Of a stretch of DNA of 64,000 nt, positions 35,630 through 44,741 are shown one piece after another (the stretch's first letter is position 1; every line of letters starts with the position of its first letter). Both the position numbers and the translations under genes were made by a program. The notes beneath the pieces were generated by a model, which did no database searches, was not told the origin of the DNA, and saw only the letters and a list, made by a program, of their open reading frames with translations. The DNA comes from Larkinella knui. GTDB lineage: Bacteria; Bacteroidota; Bacteroidia; Cytophagales; Spirosomataceae. The stretch covers positions 806,001 through 870,000 of the forward strand of contig NZ_RQJP01000003.1 in NCBI RefSeq assembly GCF_003858645.1. The letters are read 5' to 3'.

Positions 35630-35843
35630 AAAGGTTTTGCGGGTCGACTGATGGGAAATTATTGTCGATTTGCAGTTGATGAGTAAAAGTAGGCTATGAC
35701 GTCAGGAGAGAGTCAAGAAAAAAAGTAAGTTTTTTAATTATTTAAAATTTAACAATCCTCCTATCCCACGTTATATAGCCTTGCATTTACTTGCAATCTT
35801 AAATCAATAAAATAAACTTTCTGAGTCCTACTCACTTGTCAAA

Positions 35844-36353
35844 TTAGACCACCGGGCTGCATGGCGCGAATGGCTCGTTGGCCGATACTGAAAATTGATA
35901 ATCTTGGGCAAACCGAGCTAACAACTTTGCAAACTCCTGGCGCTTTATCTCAGAAACCTGGTAATTCGGATCTTCTTTATTAGGCAAAAAATGATAAACA
36001 AAGTAATCGATTTTACCATCAGCACTTATATAAATTCGATTAAAGCAACGGGTTGGTCGTTCCCATTGAAAATTGTTTTGGTTCAGAAAACGACCTGGAT
36101 CCTGAAGTAATACCGTATAAGCACCATAGCATTTTTGCTGATCAGCACCGGTTTTGAAAACAGCTAAAGCAGTATTGGAGTGAACGGCGCTTTTATAAAG
36201 CTTGTCCAGATGCTGATAAGATTTGCCCATCTTTTCTGCTTCCTGGAAAGTACGTGCCTTTGATTGGCCAAAAGAATTGAAGTTCAGGACGAAAAAGCAT
36301 AGGACTGAAGTAAGGGTGGTTTTAAGCATAGCCAGAACTAGTTTAACCATCAT
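35844..36353 (-). CDS. hypothetical secreted protein
   Basis: 169 residues with a signal peptide ending near NSFGQ. The ATG at 36351 may be preceded functionally by the internal one at 36324-36326 (MLKTTLTSVLCFFVLNF). The mature part has three cysteines (KCYGAYT, TRCFNRIY, PCSPVV) and the strand-like stretch RIYISADGKIDYFVYHFLP. I do not recognise a family. It belongs to a run of five small minus-strand genes with separate spacers. Confidence 0.7.
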   Translation of the reverse strand: MMVKLVLAMLKTTLTSVLCFFVLNFNSFGQSKARTFQEAEKMGKSYQHLDKLYKSAVHSNTALAVFKTGADQQKCYGAYTVLLQDPGRFLNQNNFQWERPTRCFNRIYISADGKIDYFVYHFLPNKEDPNYQVSEIKRQEFAKLLARFAQDYQFSVSANEPFAPCSPVV

Positions 36354-36410
36354 TTTATCCGCAATTAACTACTTTTTTAGTTCATATGCGAATTTCACGC
36401 TTTATGGATT

Positions 36411-36764
36411 TTACTCCTTTACAATTTGAGTGGGTGCAAGTAGAGGAATAGGCAAAGCCAAGGTCTTTGATCCGGGAGGAATACAACTCGCTTTTAGTTG
36501 TCCACTAATTGTATAGTTGAATTTTGCAGTATCAGGCTGCCAGCCTGGATCTAACTGGGCGTCTTCACAAAGTCGGAATGAATTAAGAGCTTGCTCATTT
36601 TGAGGGATCTTATAGGCAAAAGATCTGCCCCCAACATAAGATGCTTTCACATTGGTAAGTACTTGATAGGCTTTCCCATCGCATCCGCAATCGGGCGTGA
36701 CGTCTTTTTTAGTACAGGAGAGCAAAGAAGCTACTATCCATAAAGTGAAAGTTGAAGATTTCAT
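36411..36764 (-). CDS. small cysteine-rich lipoprotein
   Basis: 117 residues; lipobox ASLLSC with the lipidated cysteine at 17, then an immediate DCGCDGK cluster and two more cysteines (RLCEDAQ, ASCIPPG). The following AYQVLTNVKASYVG resembles other Bacteroidota outer-membrane lipoproteins of unknown function. It lies 57 bp upstream of the secreted-protein gene. Confidence 0.7.
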   Translation of the reverse strand: MKSSTFTLWIVASLLSCTKKDVTPDCGCDGKAYQVLTNVKASYVGGRSFAYKIPQNEQALNSFRLCEDAQLDPGWQPDTAKFNYTISGQLKASCIPPGSKTLALPIPLLAPTQIVKE

Positions 36765-36869
36765 CGTGTTCAGGATTTAATCTTCAAGATTCAGAAAGGA
36801 TTGAATACGTTGTGATTCGAATGAAATTTTAATAGGGTCAGTCTAATAAACGTCCCTTCATTCGTAACG

Positions 36870-37304
36870 TCATTCTATCCTCTTGAAGCGGAACGTACTC
36901 GGATCGGAGCCTTCTGTATTCAGAAACAGTCTATTGCTCGAAACCAGTAGACCCGGATTGCGTACATACCAATTATCTTCTCTGGGTTGAGCATCGGTTT
37001 TGAGCTGGAAAGTAGAAGTTGTTTTGATGATCTCAAAGTGGACTCGATCCGTCTGCTTGCCTTCTTGAATAACCGTAATCTGATTGTTACTGACAATAAG
37101 TTGGACGTTTGGTACCGGTGGATTTGGAACCATCGCTGTAACGGCTGTCAACTTCCATTTCCCTTCGAACCACTGCTGGGCTTGACTCAGATCGTCCGTA
37201 TAGGTAAGATCTCCCGGATCATTTTGCTCAGGAGGTACGGTATGATGACAACCAGCAGCTATAAGTAAGAAGAGTAGTAAGAGCTTTGTCAGAACAGGTT
37301 TCAT
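36870..37304 (-). CDS. lipocalin-like lipoprotein
   Basis: 144 residues; lipobox LLIAAGC (C19). The core WFEGKWKLTAVTAM, VQLIVSNNQITVIQEG and the end STFRFKRIE fit the lipocalin-like domain of Bacteroidota surface lipoproteins (a GKWxL start and about 120 residues of beta strands). No ligand can be deduced. Confidence 0.7.
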   Translation of the reverse strand: MKPVLTKLLLLFLLIAAGCHHTVPPEQNDPGDLTYTDDLSQAQQWFEGKWKLTAVTAMVPNPPVPNVQLIVSNNQITVIQEGKQTDRVHFEIIKTTSTFQLKTDAQPREDNWYVRNPGLLVSSNRLFLNTEGSDPSTFRFKRIE

Positions 37305-37486
37305 ACGAAGAAAGCTTAACGTTCACCTAACGACCCCAAAGACTCGCAGATGGTTGGAGTTTGTAATAGCCTAATTGCCTAAAGTATTCAGTAGGTAGAC
37401 AGATTTTAGATGAAGAATAAGATTCATTAAAGAAAAAATCAACAGTCTAACAACCCTCTGATTTTTAACTCCACGTTTTCATAGTC

Positions 37487-37873
37487 TCAAAAACACCCGC
37501 AATTACATGCCATTTGAGCATGCCCCGGTTTTAATCGGTAAATTTTGGATTGAGTACCAGTGGAGTAATTCAATGTAAGTGTTGTGTCAGGTGAGGAAAA
37601 AACACCAACCACCTCGGTGGGGATTGATTCATATCCAACTCCGGTAAAAAAATGATAACTTCCTTTCACCTTAAAGGTGCCGTTTTGACCCTGCTTGATC
37701 ATTGGAAACAAAAGATAGGCACAACAAATGCCACTTAAGCGATACCCTTTTTGATAAGCTGCAAGCTCAACGCAACCTTCCGACCATGCCTCCGATGGGA
37801 GAATCTCTGTTCGTGAATGGCAACTGGATAAGATAAGCACGCCAAGCACCCAAAATGTTAGCTTTTTTTTCAT
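37487..37873 (-). CDS. small cysteine-rich lipoprotein
   Basis: 128 residues; lipobox VLILSSC (C18). It has cysteines at EGCVEL, GICCAYL and the extreme C-terminus CNCGCF, suggesting disulfides or metal binding. The middle is beta-rich (GTFKVKGSYHFFTGVG). It is the first gene of the lipoprotein run. No family recognised. Confidence 0.65.
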   Translation of the reverse strand: MKKKLTFWVLGVLILSSCHSRTEILPSEAWSEGCVELAAYQKGYRLSGICCAYLLFPMIKQGQNGTFKVKGSYHFFTGVGYESIPTEVVGVFSSPDTTLTLNYSTGTQSKIYRLKPGHAQMACNCGCF

Positions 37874-38384
37874 AAGAATGAGGATGAATTGCCCTTAAAA
37901 GACCCCATTTCTACACGACGGGTTGGATTGGGGTTGCAGAACGGTCGAAATAAAAAGCCCAGTAAATTAAACCTCCACTTTTCAAACACAGGTTTTATGG
38001 ACAAAATAAGATGTTACTCAACGTCTAATTGACAACCACAAAAAAGCCAACACCTAACTAGACATTGGCTTTCTGATTCATTAACCTATTGTATAGGTCA
38101 AAGATCGGCTTCGGCTCAAAATTGCGCTGTCCGGTTTGGGTAAGATCCTGTCAATTTGGGGATTCAAGATTGAATACAGTGCGCACCCTTGTTTTTTATT
38201 CGTCATTTAAAAATGGCGCGGTCAATGCATTAACAGGCTGGGAGACCCGATCCAGCAAAAAGAACACTCCGTTTCCCGGGCCTCAAAGCAGTCGTGATCA
38301 GTACGACCGGTTTATTTCCTTGCTTCATCGAGCCAGGTTGTTTTCCGATACGACACCATTTAAGTCCGTTTATCCATTTCATAA

Positions 38385-38415
38385 TACAGTCCGGCTACAA
38401 CGTGGCCGGACTGTA
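38385..38415. terminator. 11-bp perfect hairpin
   Basis: TACAGTCCGGC (38385-38395) and GCCGGACTGTA (38405-38415) enclose a 9-base loop. No transcript on either side is obvious and the T-run is weak, so its role is open. Confidence 0.4.
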
Positions 38416-38554
38416 TACTTTGAAACGGAAGTCTAGGCTGGTATCCCTAGCACCAGCTGATTAATTAAACTTTTAGAATCCCAAACCGTCGGTAAGACTG
38501 TCATGAAACAGCCAATAAACAGCACAAACGAGCCATAGGGCCCTCCCAAAAAAA

Positions 38555-38581
38555 CAGACCGGCCGCAAAGCAGCCGGTCTG
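38555..38581 (-). terminator. distal terminator of the dehydratase operon
   Basis: CAGACCGGC (38555-38563) pairs with GCCGGTCTG (38573-38581); on the minus strand the stem is followed by TTTTTTTGGGAGGG. It is the second of two such hairpins downstream of the minus-strand operon ending at 38939. Confidence 0.65.
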
Positions 38582-38674
38582 GAAATTGTTTGTTTATTAA
38601 CTAATACCTCTAACCGTACTAGCCAATCGTGAGACGGATTATATTTCGAAAAGTCACACTACCTCCCAAAAACA

Positions 38675-38698
38675 AACCCCGGCAAATCTGCCGGGGTT
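38675..38698 (-). terminator. proximal terminator of the dehydratase operon
   Basis: AACCCCGGCA (38675-38684) pairs with TGCCGGGGTT (38689-38698) around a 4-base loop. On the minus strand TTGTTTTTGGGAGG follows. It lies 240 bp beyond the dehydratase stop and is built like the hairpin at 38555. Confidence 0.7.
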
Positions 38699-38938
38699 GT
38701 AATACGGAAACGTGTATGATGTTGATTCTATTCCAATTTCACCAACATTTAATTAGACGTATGACCATTCCGGAAGTCACCATTTCAAAACGTCTTGTTT
38801 ACGAATCCCCTTTTTTCTAACCATAACGACATCTCTTTCAGACCTTTGTCGTCTTCCAAACAGCGGTTGTTTTACCTCTTTCAGCAGTTGGTCAATCTTT
38901 CCGTTTGCCATAAACCAAATTGGCGCCTTCACCGGCCA

Positions 38939-40303
38939 TCACGGTTTTAAAATCGTACCGTCATTTTTGCGAACCGTCCACCGCGATTTGGTCCCGATTG
39001 GGTATTTGGCGGCTTCTTTTTCATTAATATCGATGCCTAAACCGGGTGATTCGCTGACGTAATAATAGCCGTTCTTGATGGTGGGGCAACCCGGAAAAAC
39101 TTCTTTCACCCGGTCATTGAACATCTGGGATTCCTGAATACCGAAGTTCCAGACCGCAATGTCGATGCTGTTGTTGGCGGCATGACCCACCGGCGAAGTG
39201 TCTCCCGGACCGTGCCAGGCGGTTTTGACGTTGAACCACTCGCCCAGCCGCGCCACCTTCATCGCCGGCGTAATCCCGCCGATCTGCGAAATGTGAATCC
39301 GAATGAAGTCGAATAGTTGATTGGCCATCGGCTCCTTGAACTCGTTGATGTTGTTGAACAACTCGCCCATCGCAATCGGCACGGAGGTCGTTTGCCGCAG
39401 CAGTTTGAACCAGCTCATGTTTTCCGGCGAAAACGGATCCTCGATAAAATACGGGCGGTATTCTTCCAGCCCTTTGATCATGTTGATGGCGTCGATCGGC
39501 TCCGTTAATTCGTGCATGTCGTGAAGCAGCTGAATATCTTCCCCACAGCGTTTGCGCACCAGTTCGAACATTTTGGGTACGCGTTTCAGGTACGTCCGCT
39601 GGTCCGAAAAATCGTCGGTTTCCCGGCCAAACCCGGCGGCTTTAAAATCCGGTTTTAGTTCGGCCATTGCCCCTACACCACCATAACCGCCCTGCTGAAT
39701 CCGGATGTGGCGGAAACCCATCTCCATAAATTGCTGCACTTTATCGGCAATCGCTTCAGGCGTCGGGCCGCTGGCGTGGGTATACGTATCGACCGCAATC
39801 CGGGCCTTTCCGCCCAGCAGTTGATATACCGGCATGTTGGCGCGTTTGCCTTTGATGTCCCACAACGCCTGATCGAGCCCCGAAAGGGCGTTGTTCAAAA
39901 CCGGTCCGTTGCGCCAGTACGAACTGACGTACGCCGACTGCCACATGTCTTCGATGTTATCGACATCCTTGCCCACGCAGAAGTCGTTCAGGTACGTATT
40001 GATCGCCGGAATGACGACCAAAGCCCGCTGCGTAAACGTCGCGCAGCCCAACCCGTATAAACCGGGTTCGGAGGTTTCAACCTTGACAATCACCAGATTA
40101 GAACCGCCCGGTGCCGTGGTAATGGCCCGAACGCTCTTGATGGTGACGGGAGCCAGCCCCCTGGCATACGCCGGCGTAACGTAGTTTTCGGCGCGGGCTT
40201 TGGGACTGTCAAAAAGGCCGAAAACCCCGGCAGCAGAACCTAATCCCAGCATCTTGAGGGCTTTCCGGCGGCTGTTTTCTGATTGCATTTCAGGATTTTT
40301 CAT
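38939..40303 (-). CDS. Tat-exported enolase-superfamily sugar-acid dehydratase
   Basis: Mannonate/gluconate-dehydratase-like (ManD/RspA) member of the enolase superfamily, 454 residues from the ATG at 40301-40303. A Tat signal precedes the enzyme: SRRKALKMLGLGSAAGVFG (twin arginines at 12-13). Magnesium ligands are D262 (LLHDMHE), E288 (FIEDPFSPE) and E314 (IAMGELFNN); the acid-base pair is in WHGPGDTSPVGHAAN (H364, D368). Known family members are cytoplasmic and dehydrate aldonic acids to 2-keto-3-deoxy acids, so export is notable. It is the last gene of the susCD operon, 81 bp after the PQQ dehydrogenase. Confidence 0.9.
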   Translation of the reverse strand: MKNPEMQSENSRRKALKMLGLGSAAGVFGLFDSPKARAENYVTPAYARGLAPVTIKSVRAITTAPGGSNLVIVKVETSEPGLYGLGCATFTQRALVVIPAINTYLNDFCVGKDVDNIEDMWQSAYVSSYWRNGPVLNNALSGLDQALWDIKGKRANMPVYQLLGGKARIAVDTYTHASGPTPEAIADKVQQFMEMGFRHIRIQQGGYGGVGAMAELKPDFKAAGFGRETDDFSDQRTYLKRVPKMFELVRKRCGEDIQLLHDMHELTEPIDAINMIKGLEEYRPYFIEDPFSPENMSWFKLLRQTTSVPIAMGELFNNINEFKEPMANQLFDFIRIHISQIGGITPAMKVARLGEWFNVKTAWHGPGDTSPVGHAANNSIDIAVWNFGIQESQMFNDRVKEVFPGCPTIKNGYYYVSESPGLGIDINEKEAAKYPIGTKSRWTVRKNDGTILKP

Positions 40304-40384
40304 AAAGGGTTTAGACGATTGTTTACGATTGGAATTGGGTTTGCGAGTACCCACGGCCTAAAGTCCTTGGGTACTTGGGTACAC

Positions 40385-42595
40385 CTATTTGAGTGCAAAA
40401 GCAATGTAATTTCCGCCAATTTTCTGACCTCTGCCCCCACCGGCGGCAATCACGACGTACTGTTTTCCGTCAATTTCGTAGCTGATCGGCGTTGCAAAAC
40501 CGCCCGCCGGAAGCTGGTATTCCCAGACCACCTTGCCGGTTTTCTTGTCGAAGGCCCGGATCTTTTCGTCCTTGGTTCCGGCAATAAACACCAGCCCTCC
40601 GGCCGTGGAAAGTGGCCCGCCGTAACTGTCCGTCCCGGTGATGGGAACCCCTTTTTTTGTCAGTTCCGGGTATTCACCCAACGGAACCCGCCAGAGGTAA
40701 TCACCGGTGTTCAGGTCGATGGCATTCAGCGTTCCCCAGGGCGGTTTGATGCCCGGATAGCCGTTCTGATCGGTAAACCGCTGCCAGACTTTGCTCACGT
40801 AAGCCGGAACATACGGAAAACCGCTCTTCGGGGCCGGAGCCGGGGCGCTGGCGACCGTTGCCGGGCCCGTTTCCTTGTTCAGCAAAAAATTGACGATGGC
40901 ATCGCGTTCTTTTTCCGACAGATGCTGGAAGGAAGGCATCCGGCCACTGCCGGTTTTGAGCAGCGTTTTGATCTCGTCTGCCGACCGCTTTTTACCAATA
41001 TCGACCAGACTCGGCAGTTCCGGCCCGCTGCCTTTCCGGTCCTGGCCGTGACAGGCCGAGCAATTGGCACTATAGAGGGCGTTGCCTGCCGTCACCGGAT
41101 TTTTCTGCGTGTTCAAACCGGACCGCTCCGCCATAATCAATTCCCACGGTTCTTCGTTGACGTTCTGATACAGAATACCCTGCGGATCGATCGAGTTTCC
41201 ACCCCATTCGGCGCCCCCGCTGTAGCCAAAAAGCAGAGTTCCGGTTGTGTTGGGCGGAGTAAATTTGTGATCCGTCCTGATTTTCAAAAACCGCTCTTTC
41301 ACGTAGGCATGAGCCTCCGGCGACAGGTCGGTAATATCGGCTTCGGTATAGACCTGACGATTGAGTGGCAGCGGTTTAAGCGGGTATTTTTGGGTGGGGT
41401 ACGGGCTCTCGCCGGGCAAACCGTTCGTGGGCACTTTACGCTCTTCAACCGGAAACAGCGAGGTTCCCTTATCCCGATCCAAAACGTACACCAACCCGTC
41501 TTTCGTTGCCTGCACCACCGCATCGACGGTTTTCCCGTTGCGTTTCAGCGTGATCAGGTTCGGCGGACTCGGGTGATCGCGGTCCCACAAATCGTGATGA
41601 ATAGTCTGGTAATACCACTTCATTTTACCTGTTTCGGCCTCCAGCGCCAGAATACAATTGGCAAACAGATTGGCCCCTTTGCGGTCGCCCCCGTAAAAAT
41701 CGGAAGCCGGCGAGCCGGTACCGAAATAAACGACGCCCCGTTTTTCATCCAGCGACAACCCGCTCCAGTTGTTGGTGGCGCCAATTTTTTTGTAGGCATC
41801 TTTGGGCCAGGTGTCGTAACCGAACTCGCCCGGCTGCGGAATGGTATGAAAAACCCACTTCAGTTTTCCGGTAATGACGTCAAACGCCCGCACGTGGCCG
41901 GGAGCCGCATCGCCGGATTCGGATACGCTCGACCCCATCACCACCGTGTTCCGATAAATGATGCCGGGCGAGGTGGCCGTCACCGACAATTTGCTGACAT
42001 CATGATCCATATTGGTCTGAAGCCCCTCGTGCAGATCCACTCTCCCATCGGTTCCAAAACGGGTAACAATTTGCCCGGTTTCGGCATTGACGGCATACAG
42101 GCTCGACCCTACTGTGTACAAAATGCGTTTATCGCTGCCATTTTCCCAGTACATCACGCCCCGGTTCGAGTTCAGCCGGTCATTTTTTGACGGCTCGAAT
42201 TTCCAAAGTTGCTCGCCGGTTCCGGCTTTGAGGGCAAACAGCTTCAGGTCGGGCGTGGTCCCGTACAAAACCCCATGCACAACGATGGGCTGGCACTGAA
42301 TGGCGCGGCCACCCCGGCGACCGGGAGTATTCCCGTCCGGTTTTTCGGACGCGTCATACATCCAGGCGACCTGCAAATTTTTGACGGTTTCGAGATTGAT
42401 CTGGTTCAGGGGCGAATACCGGTTTCCGGCTTTGTTGCCGCCGTAATTGGGCCAGTCTTTGCCCGTATCCGGGGCCGTATCCCGCTGATTCAGACCATAC
42501 ATCAGGCAGCTTCCCAGCAGCAACCCGGACACAACCCGTCTGGGCGTAATGCTGTTGAATCCTTGTTTAAAAAGATTCATTTTTCGATTTTTCAT
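40385..42595 (-). CDS. PQQ-dependent dehydrogenase with inserted cytochrome c domain
   Basis: 736-residue periplasmic quinoprotein. A membrane anchor or signal (about 20-36) precedes a beta-propeller beginning DWPNYGGNKAGNRYSPL, the start of sugar/alcohol quinoproteins, with HHDLWDRDHPSPP near 333-345. A class I cytochrome c (about 500-580: heme motif CSACH at 512-516, axial methionine M553 in GRMPSF) is inserted before the last blades, which resume at about 600 (WGTLNAIDLNTGDYLWRVPLG) and end GGNYIAFALK. The insertion allows direct electron transfer to the respiratory chain. The start overlaps the SGNH/TPR stop by 4 bp. The ATG six codons in (42578-42580) is an alternative. No pqq synthesis genes are present. 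Confidence 0.9.
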   Translation of the reverse strand: MKNRKMNLFKQGFNSITPRRVVSGLLLGSCLMYGLNQRDTAPDTGKDWPNYGGNKAGNRYSPLNQINLETVKNLQVAWMYDASEKPDGNTPGRRGGRAIQCQPIVVHGVLYGTTPDLKLFALKAGTGEQLWKFEPSKNDRLNSNRGVMYWENGSDKRILYTVGSSLYAVNAETGQIVTRFGTDGRVDLHEGLQTNMDHDVSKLSVTATSPGIIYRNTVVMGSSVSESGDAAPGHVRAFDVITGKLKWVFHTIPQPGEFGYDTWPKDAYKKIGATNNWSGLSLDEKRGVVYFGTGSPASDFYGGDRKGANLFANCILALEAETGKMKWYYQTIHHDLWDRDHPSPPNLITLKRNGKTVDAVVQATKDGLVYVLDRDKGTSLFPVEERKVPTNGLPGESPYPTQKYPLKPLPLNRQVYTEADITDLSPEAHAYVKERFLKIRTDHKFTPPNTTGTLLFGYSGGAEWGGNSIDPQGILYQNVNEEPWELIMAERSGLNTQKNPVTAGNALYSANCSACHGQDRKGSGPELPSLVDIGKKRSADEIKTLLKTGSGRMPSFQHLSEKERDAIVNFLLNKETGPATVASAPAPAPKSGFPYVPAYVSKVWQRFTDQNGYPGIKPPWGTLNAIDLNTGDYLWRVPLGEYPELTKKGVPITGTDSYGGPLSTAGGLVFIAGTKDEKIRAFDKKTGKVVWEYQLPAGGFATPISYEIDGKQYVVIAAGGGRGQKIGGNYIAFALK

Positions 42596-44631
42596 TTAAG
42601 ACGGTTTAGGAGTGCCAATGCTTCCCTGTTGTCGGCATCGGTTTTTAAAACTTTTTGAACGTATTTGGCTGCGCCATCTTTATTGTCCATCCGAAAATAC
42701 GCAGTGGCAATTTCATTTAAAACGGAAATATTCGCCGAATCGCGGCTGTAGGCGTTTTGAAGTTGAATAACCTGCTCGGTATACTGCCTGACGGGACCCA
42801 GATTCATTCCTGCCGTGTTGTTCGCCATCGCGTAATCCAGATACGGAAGGGCTTGCTTCGGCTGATCTATTTTTAAGTAAAGAACGAAGAGAAACCGGGC
42901 TTTATCGAAAGAAGGCGCGAGATTAAACGCTTTTTTAAAATAGAAAATGGCCTTTTTATAATCTTTTACTTCCCCACTCAGCATAGCAACTTTTTCGGAA
43001 TACTGCGCGTCGGTCGGGTATTCGAGAACCAGGGCTTCAACGGTTTTTCTCGCCTTTATAAAGTCGCGGTTGGTGGTGTAATGGCTAAATAACTTATGAA
43101 TGGCCGGAAGCCATTCGGTGCGTCTGGTGGCCAACGCATACGCGATTTTTTCTTCTTCCGATTCAACCCGGAACGAAGTAATCGTAAGCGCTTCGTTAAA
43201 TGGCCACGATCTTTTAAGACCGGCCACTTTATAAAGTCCAGCCAACGAATCCACTTTTGTAATCGGCATTTCTCGCAAAAGCTGGTCGAAACTCAGTTCT
43301 TTCTCTGAATTTACGTCAACTAGTTTGGTATCTTTCAGTGCTTTATAAAAAGCGTCGGATAGAATTGCGTATCCTCGTAAGTCCGGATGAACGTGCTCCA
43401 GAATCAGTTCATCACCAATTATTTTATTCGCCGAATGGGCTTCAAACTGTGCTTTCGCATCCACCAGATGAGCATTTTTATGCGTTCGGCACAACTGATT
43501 GATCACATCATTAAATTCTTCCGGTGCTCTGAACCGCAAACCATCCAAATCTTTCGCCTTAGAAAAATACGCCTTCGCCTGTTTGAAATCGCCCCGGTTA
43601 TAAGCCAGTTTCCCCAAATAATACTGGCAAAGTGCATGGCGTGAAAACCGCTGATCGGCGATTTTTAAATAGGCATAAGCCGATGATGAGTCGTTCTCTT
43701 GAAGCGATTTTAAGCCAAGATCGTAGTTCTTTTTAAACGCGGGAAACTGCAGGTTATCGACCGGAAAACTCACGAACGGTTTCAGATCTTTTTCATTACT
43801 GACCAGATTACTGATGAAAACCGGGATGTTCCGCTTAGCCAGAAACGCCAGTGTCTCGTTCATATTAAACCGAAACTGTTCGACGCCCCTCTTGTAAAGT
43901 TCTGATTGATACGGTATTTGCTGATCGGCCACCATCAGCTTCATTCGGGTTCCGCCCGAACTGGCGGTATTCGATACAAAAGCCGTCCGGAGCTTTTCGT
44001 ATACGCTGGTAATCAGTTGCGTAATCCGGAAATCCCGCAGCGAGAGAAGCGCATTCACCAGTTGCGGATTACCACCCAGCGTTTCGGTGGAGCCAACACC
44101 CAGTGCCCCGTAGTATTCGTTGTGGCCGGTGTAAATCAAGACCGCATCCGGCTCATAATCGGCCACTTCCCGGGCAAATCCCAAAACCGTATACGAATTT
44201 ACCGCCGTCAATGCTATGTTAATGATTTCAAAATCCCGATCAGGAAATGTATGCATCAAACGGTATTGCAGCCAGCGGTGAAACGATCCGTTGTGAAAAT
44301 ACGGATAACCGATGGTAGTGGATTCACCCAGCACAAAAATCCGCAGGGTAGTAGCGTCCTTTTTCTTTTTAAATAATTCAGAATTTCCGGTTGTGGCAAG
44401 GGCCTGATTGGCGAAATACTTTTTGGATGCGTGCGGATTAAAAACCAGGTAGTTTTTATCGTCAGGATAGTCAATAAATAACCTTAAATCATACCCGTAG
44501 TGAAAAACCCGCAGCGAAACTTCAACCAAACCAAGGATTAGGAGCGGGAATAAAATACTAAACACTTTAAATAAAACAACTTTTTTAGCAGCCGGTTTGG
44601 GTAAAGGAGCCTTTTGTTTTAGCGTATTCAT
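42592..44631 (-). CDS. membrane-anchored SGNH hydrolase with TPR repeats
   Basis: 679 residues from the ATG at 44629-44631; an upstream TTG start (44652) is less likely. One N-terminal membrane span (VFSILFPLLILGLVEVSLRV) is followed by an SGNH/GDSL-type domain with IFVLGESTTIGYPY (serine nucleophile, about residue 104), LIYTGHNEYYG and EHVHPDLRGYA (catalytic histidine). TPR helices interrupt and follow it (CQYYLGKLAYNRGDFKQAKA; YKKAIFYFKKAFNLAPSFDK; AYFRMDNKDGAAKYVQKVL). It may de-O-acylate a carbohydrate at the inner membrane. The stop overlaps the PQQ dehydrogenase start (ATGA). Confidence 0.85.
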   Translation of the reverse strand: MNTLKQKAPLPKPAAKKVVLFKVFSILFPLLILGLVEVSLRVFHYGYDLRLFIDYPDDKNYLVFNPHASKKYFANQALATTGNSELFKKKKDATTLRIFVLGESTTIGYPYFHNGSFHRWLQYRLMHTFPDRDFEIINIALTAVNSYTVLGFAREVADYEPDAVLIYTGHNEYYGALGVGSTETLGGNPQLVNALLSLRDFRITQLITSVYEKLRTAFVSNTASSGGTRMKLMVADQQIPYQSELYKRGVEQFRFNMNETLAFLAKRNIPVFISNLVSNEKDLKPFVSFPVDNLQFPAFKKNYDLGLKSLQENDSSSAYAYLKIADQRFSRHALCQYYLGKLAYNRGDFKQAKAYFSKAKDLDGLRFRAPEEFNDVINQLCRTHKNAHLVDAKAQFEAHSANKIIGDELILEHVHPDLRGYAILSDAFYKALKDTKLVDVNSEKELSFDQLLREMPITKVDSLAGLYKVAGLKRSWPFNEALTITSFRVESEEEKIAYALATRRTEWLPAIHKLFSHYTTNRDFIKARKTVEALVLEYPTDAQYSEKVAMLSGEVKDYKKAIFYFKKAFNLAPSFDKARFLFVLYLKIDQPKQALPYLDYAMANNTAGMNLGPVRQYTEQVIQLQNAYSRDSANISVLNEIATAYFRMDNKDGAAKYVQKVLKTDADNREALALLNRLK

Positions 44632-44741
44632 TGTAGATAAAGTAGACAGCAATACGACTTAAAAGGGTGGTTGCAACATGAAAATCCGGTTTTTTATCCC
44701 GGGAATTGAAAGTAGGATTTGTTGCATTCTTCCTATTAACA

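Larger units (their letters stand above)
37874..38938. other. 1.06-kb non-coding region with several hairpins
   Basis: No gene is supported; a 115-codon plus-strand frame (38089-38436) crosses a perfect 11-bp hairpin and has no protein-like features. Stem-loops: AAAGCCAA/TTGGCTTT at 38043-38072, TACAGTCCGGC/GCCGGACTGTA at 38385-38415, and two minus-strand terminators at 38555-38581 and 38675-38698. The region separates the lipoprotein run from the dehydratase gene. Confidence 0.5.

Noticed and set aside
38089-38436. 115-codon plus-strand frame
   Set aside because: Crosses a perfect hairpin and has no protein-like features.
40283-42190. Plus-strand 635-codon frame
   Set aside because: It is antisense to the PQQ dehydrogenase and rich in the R/G/F patterns of shadow frames.
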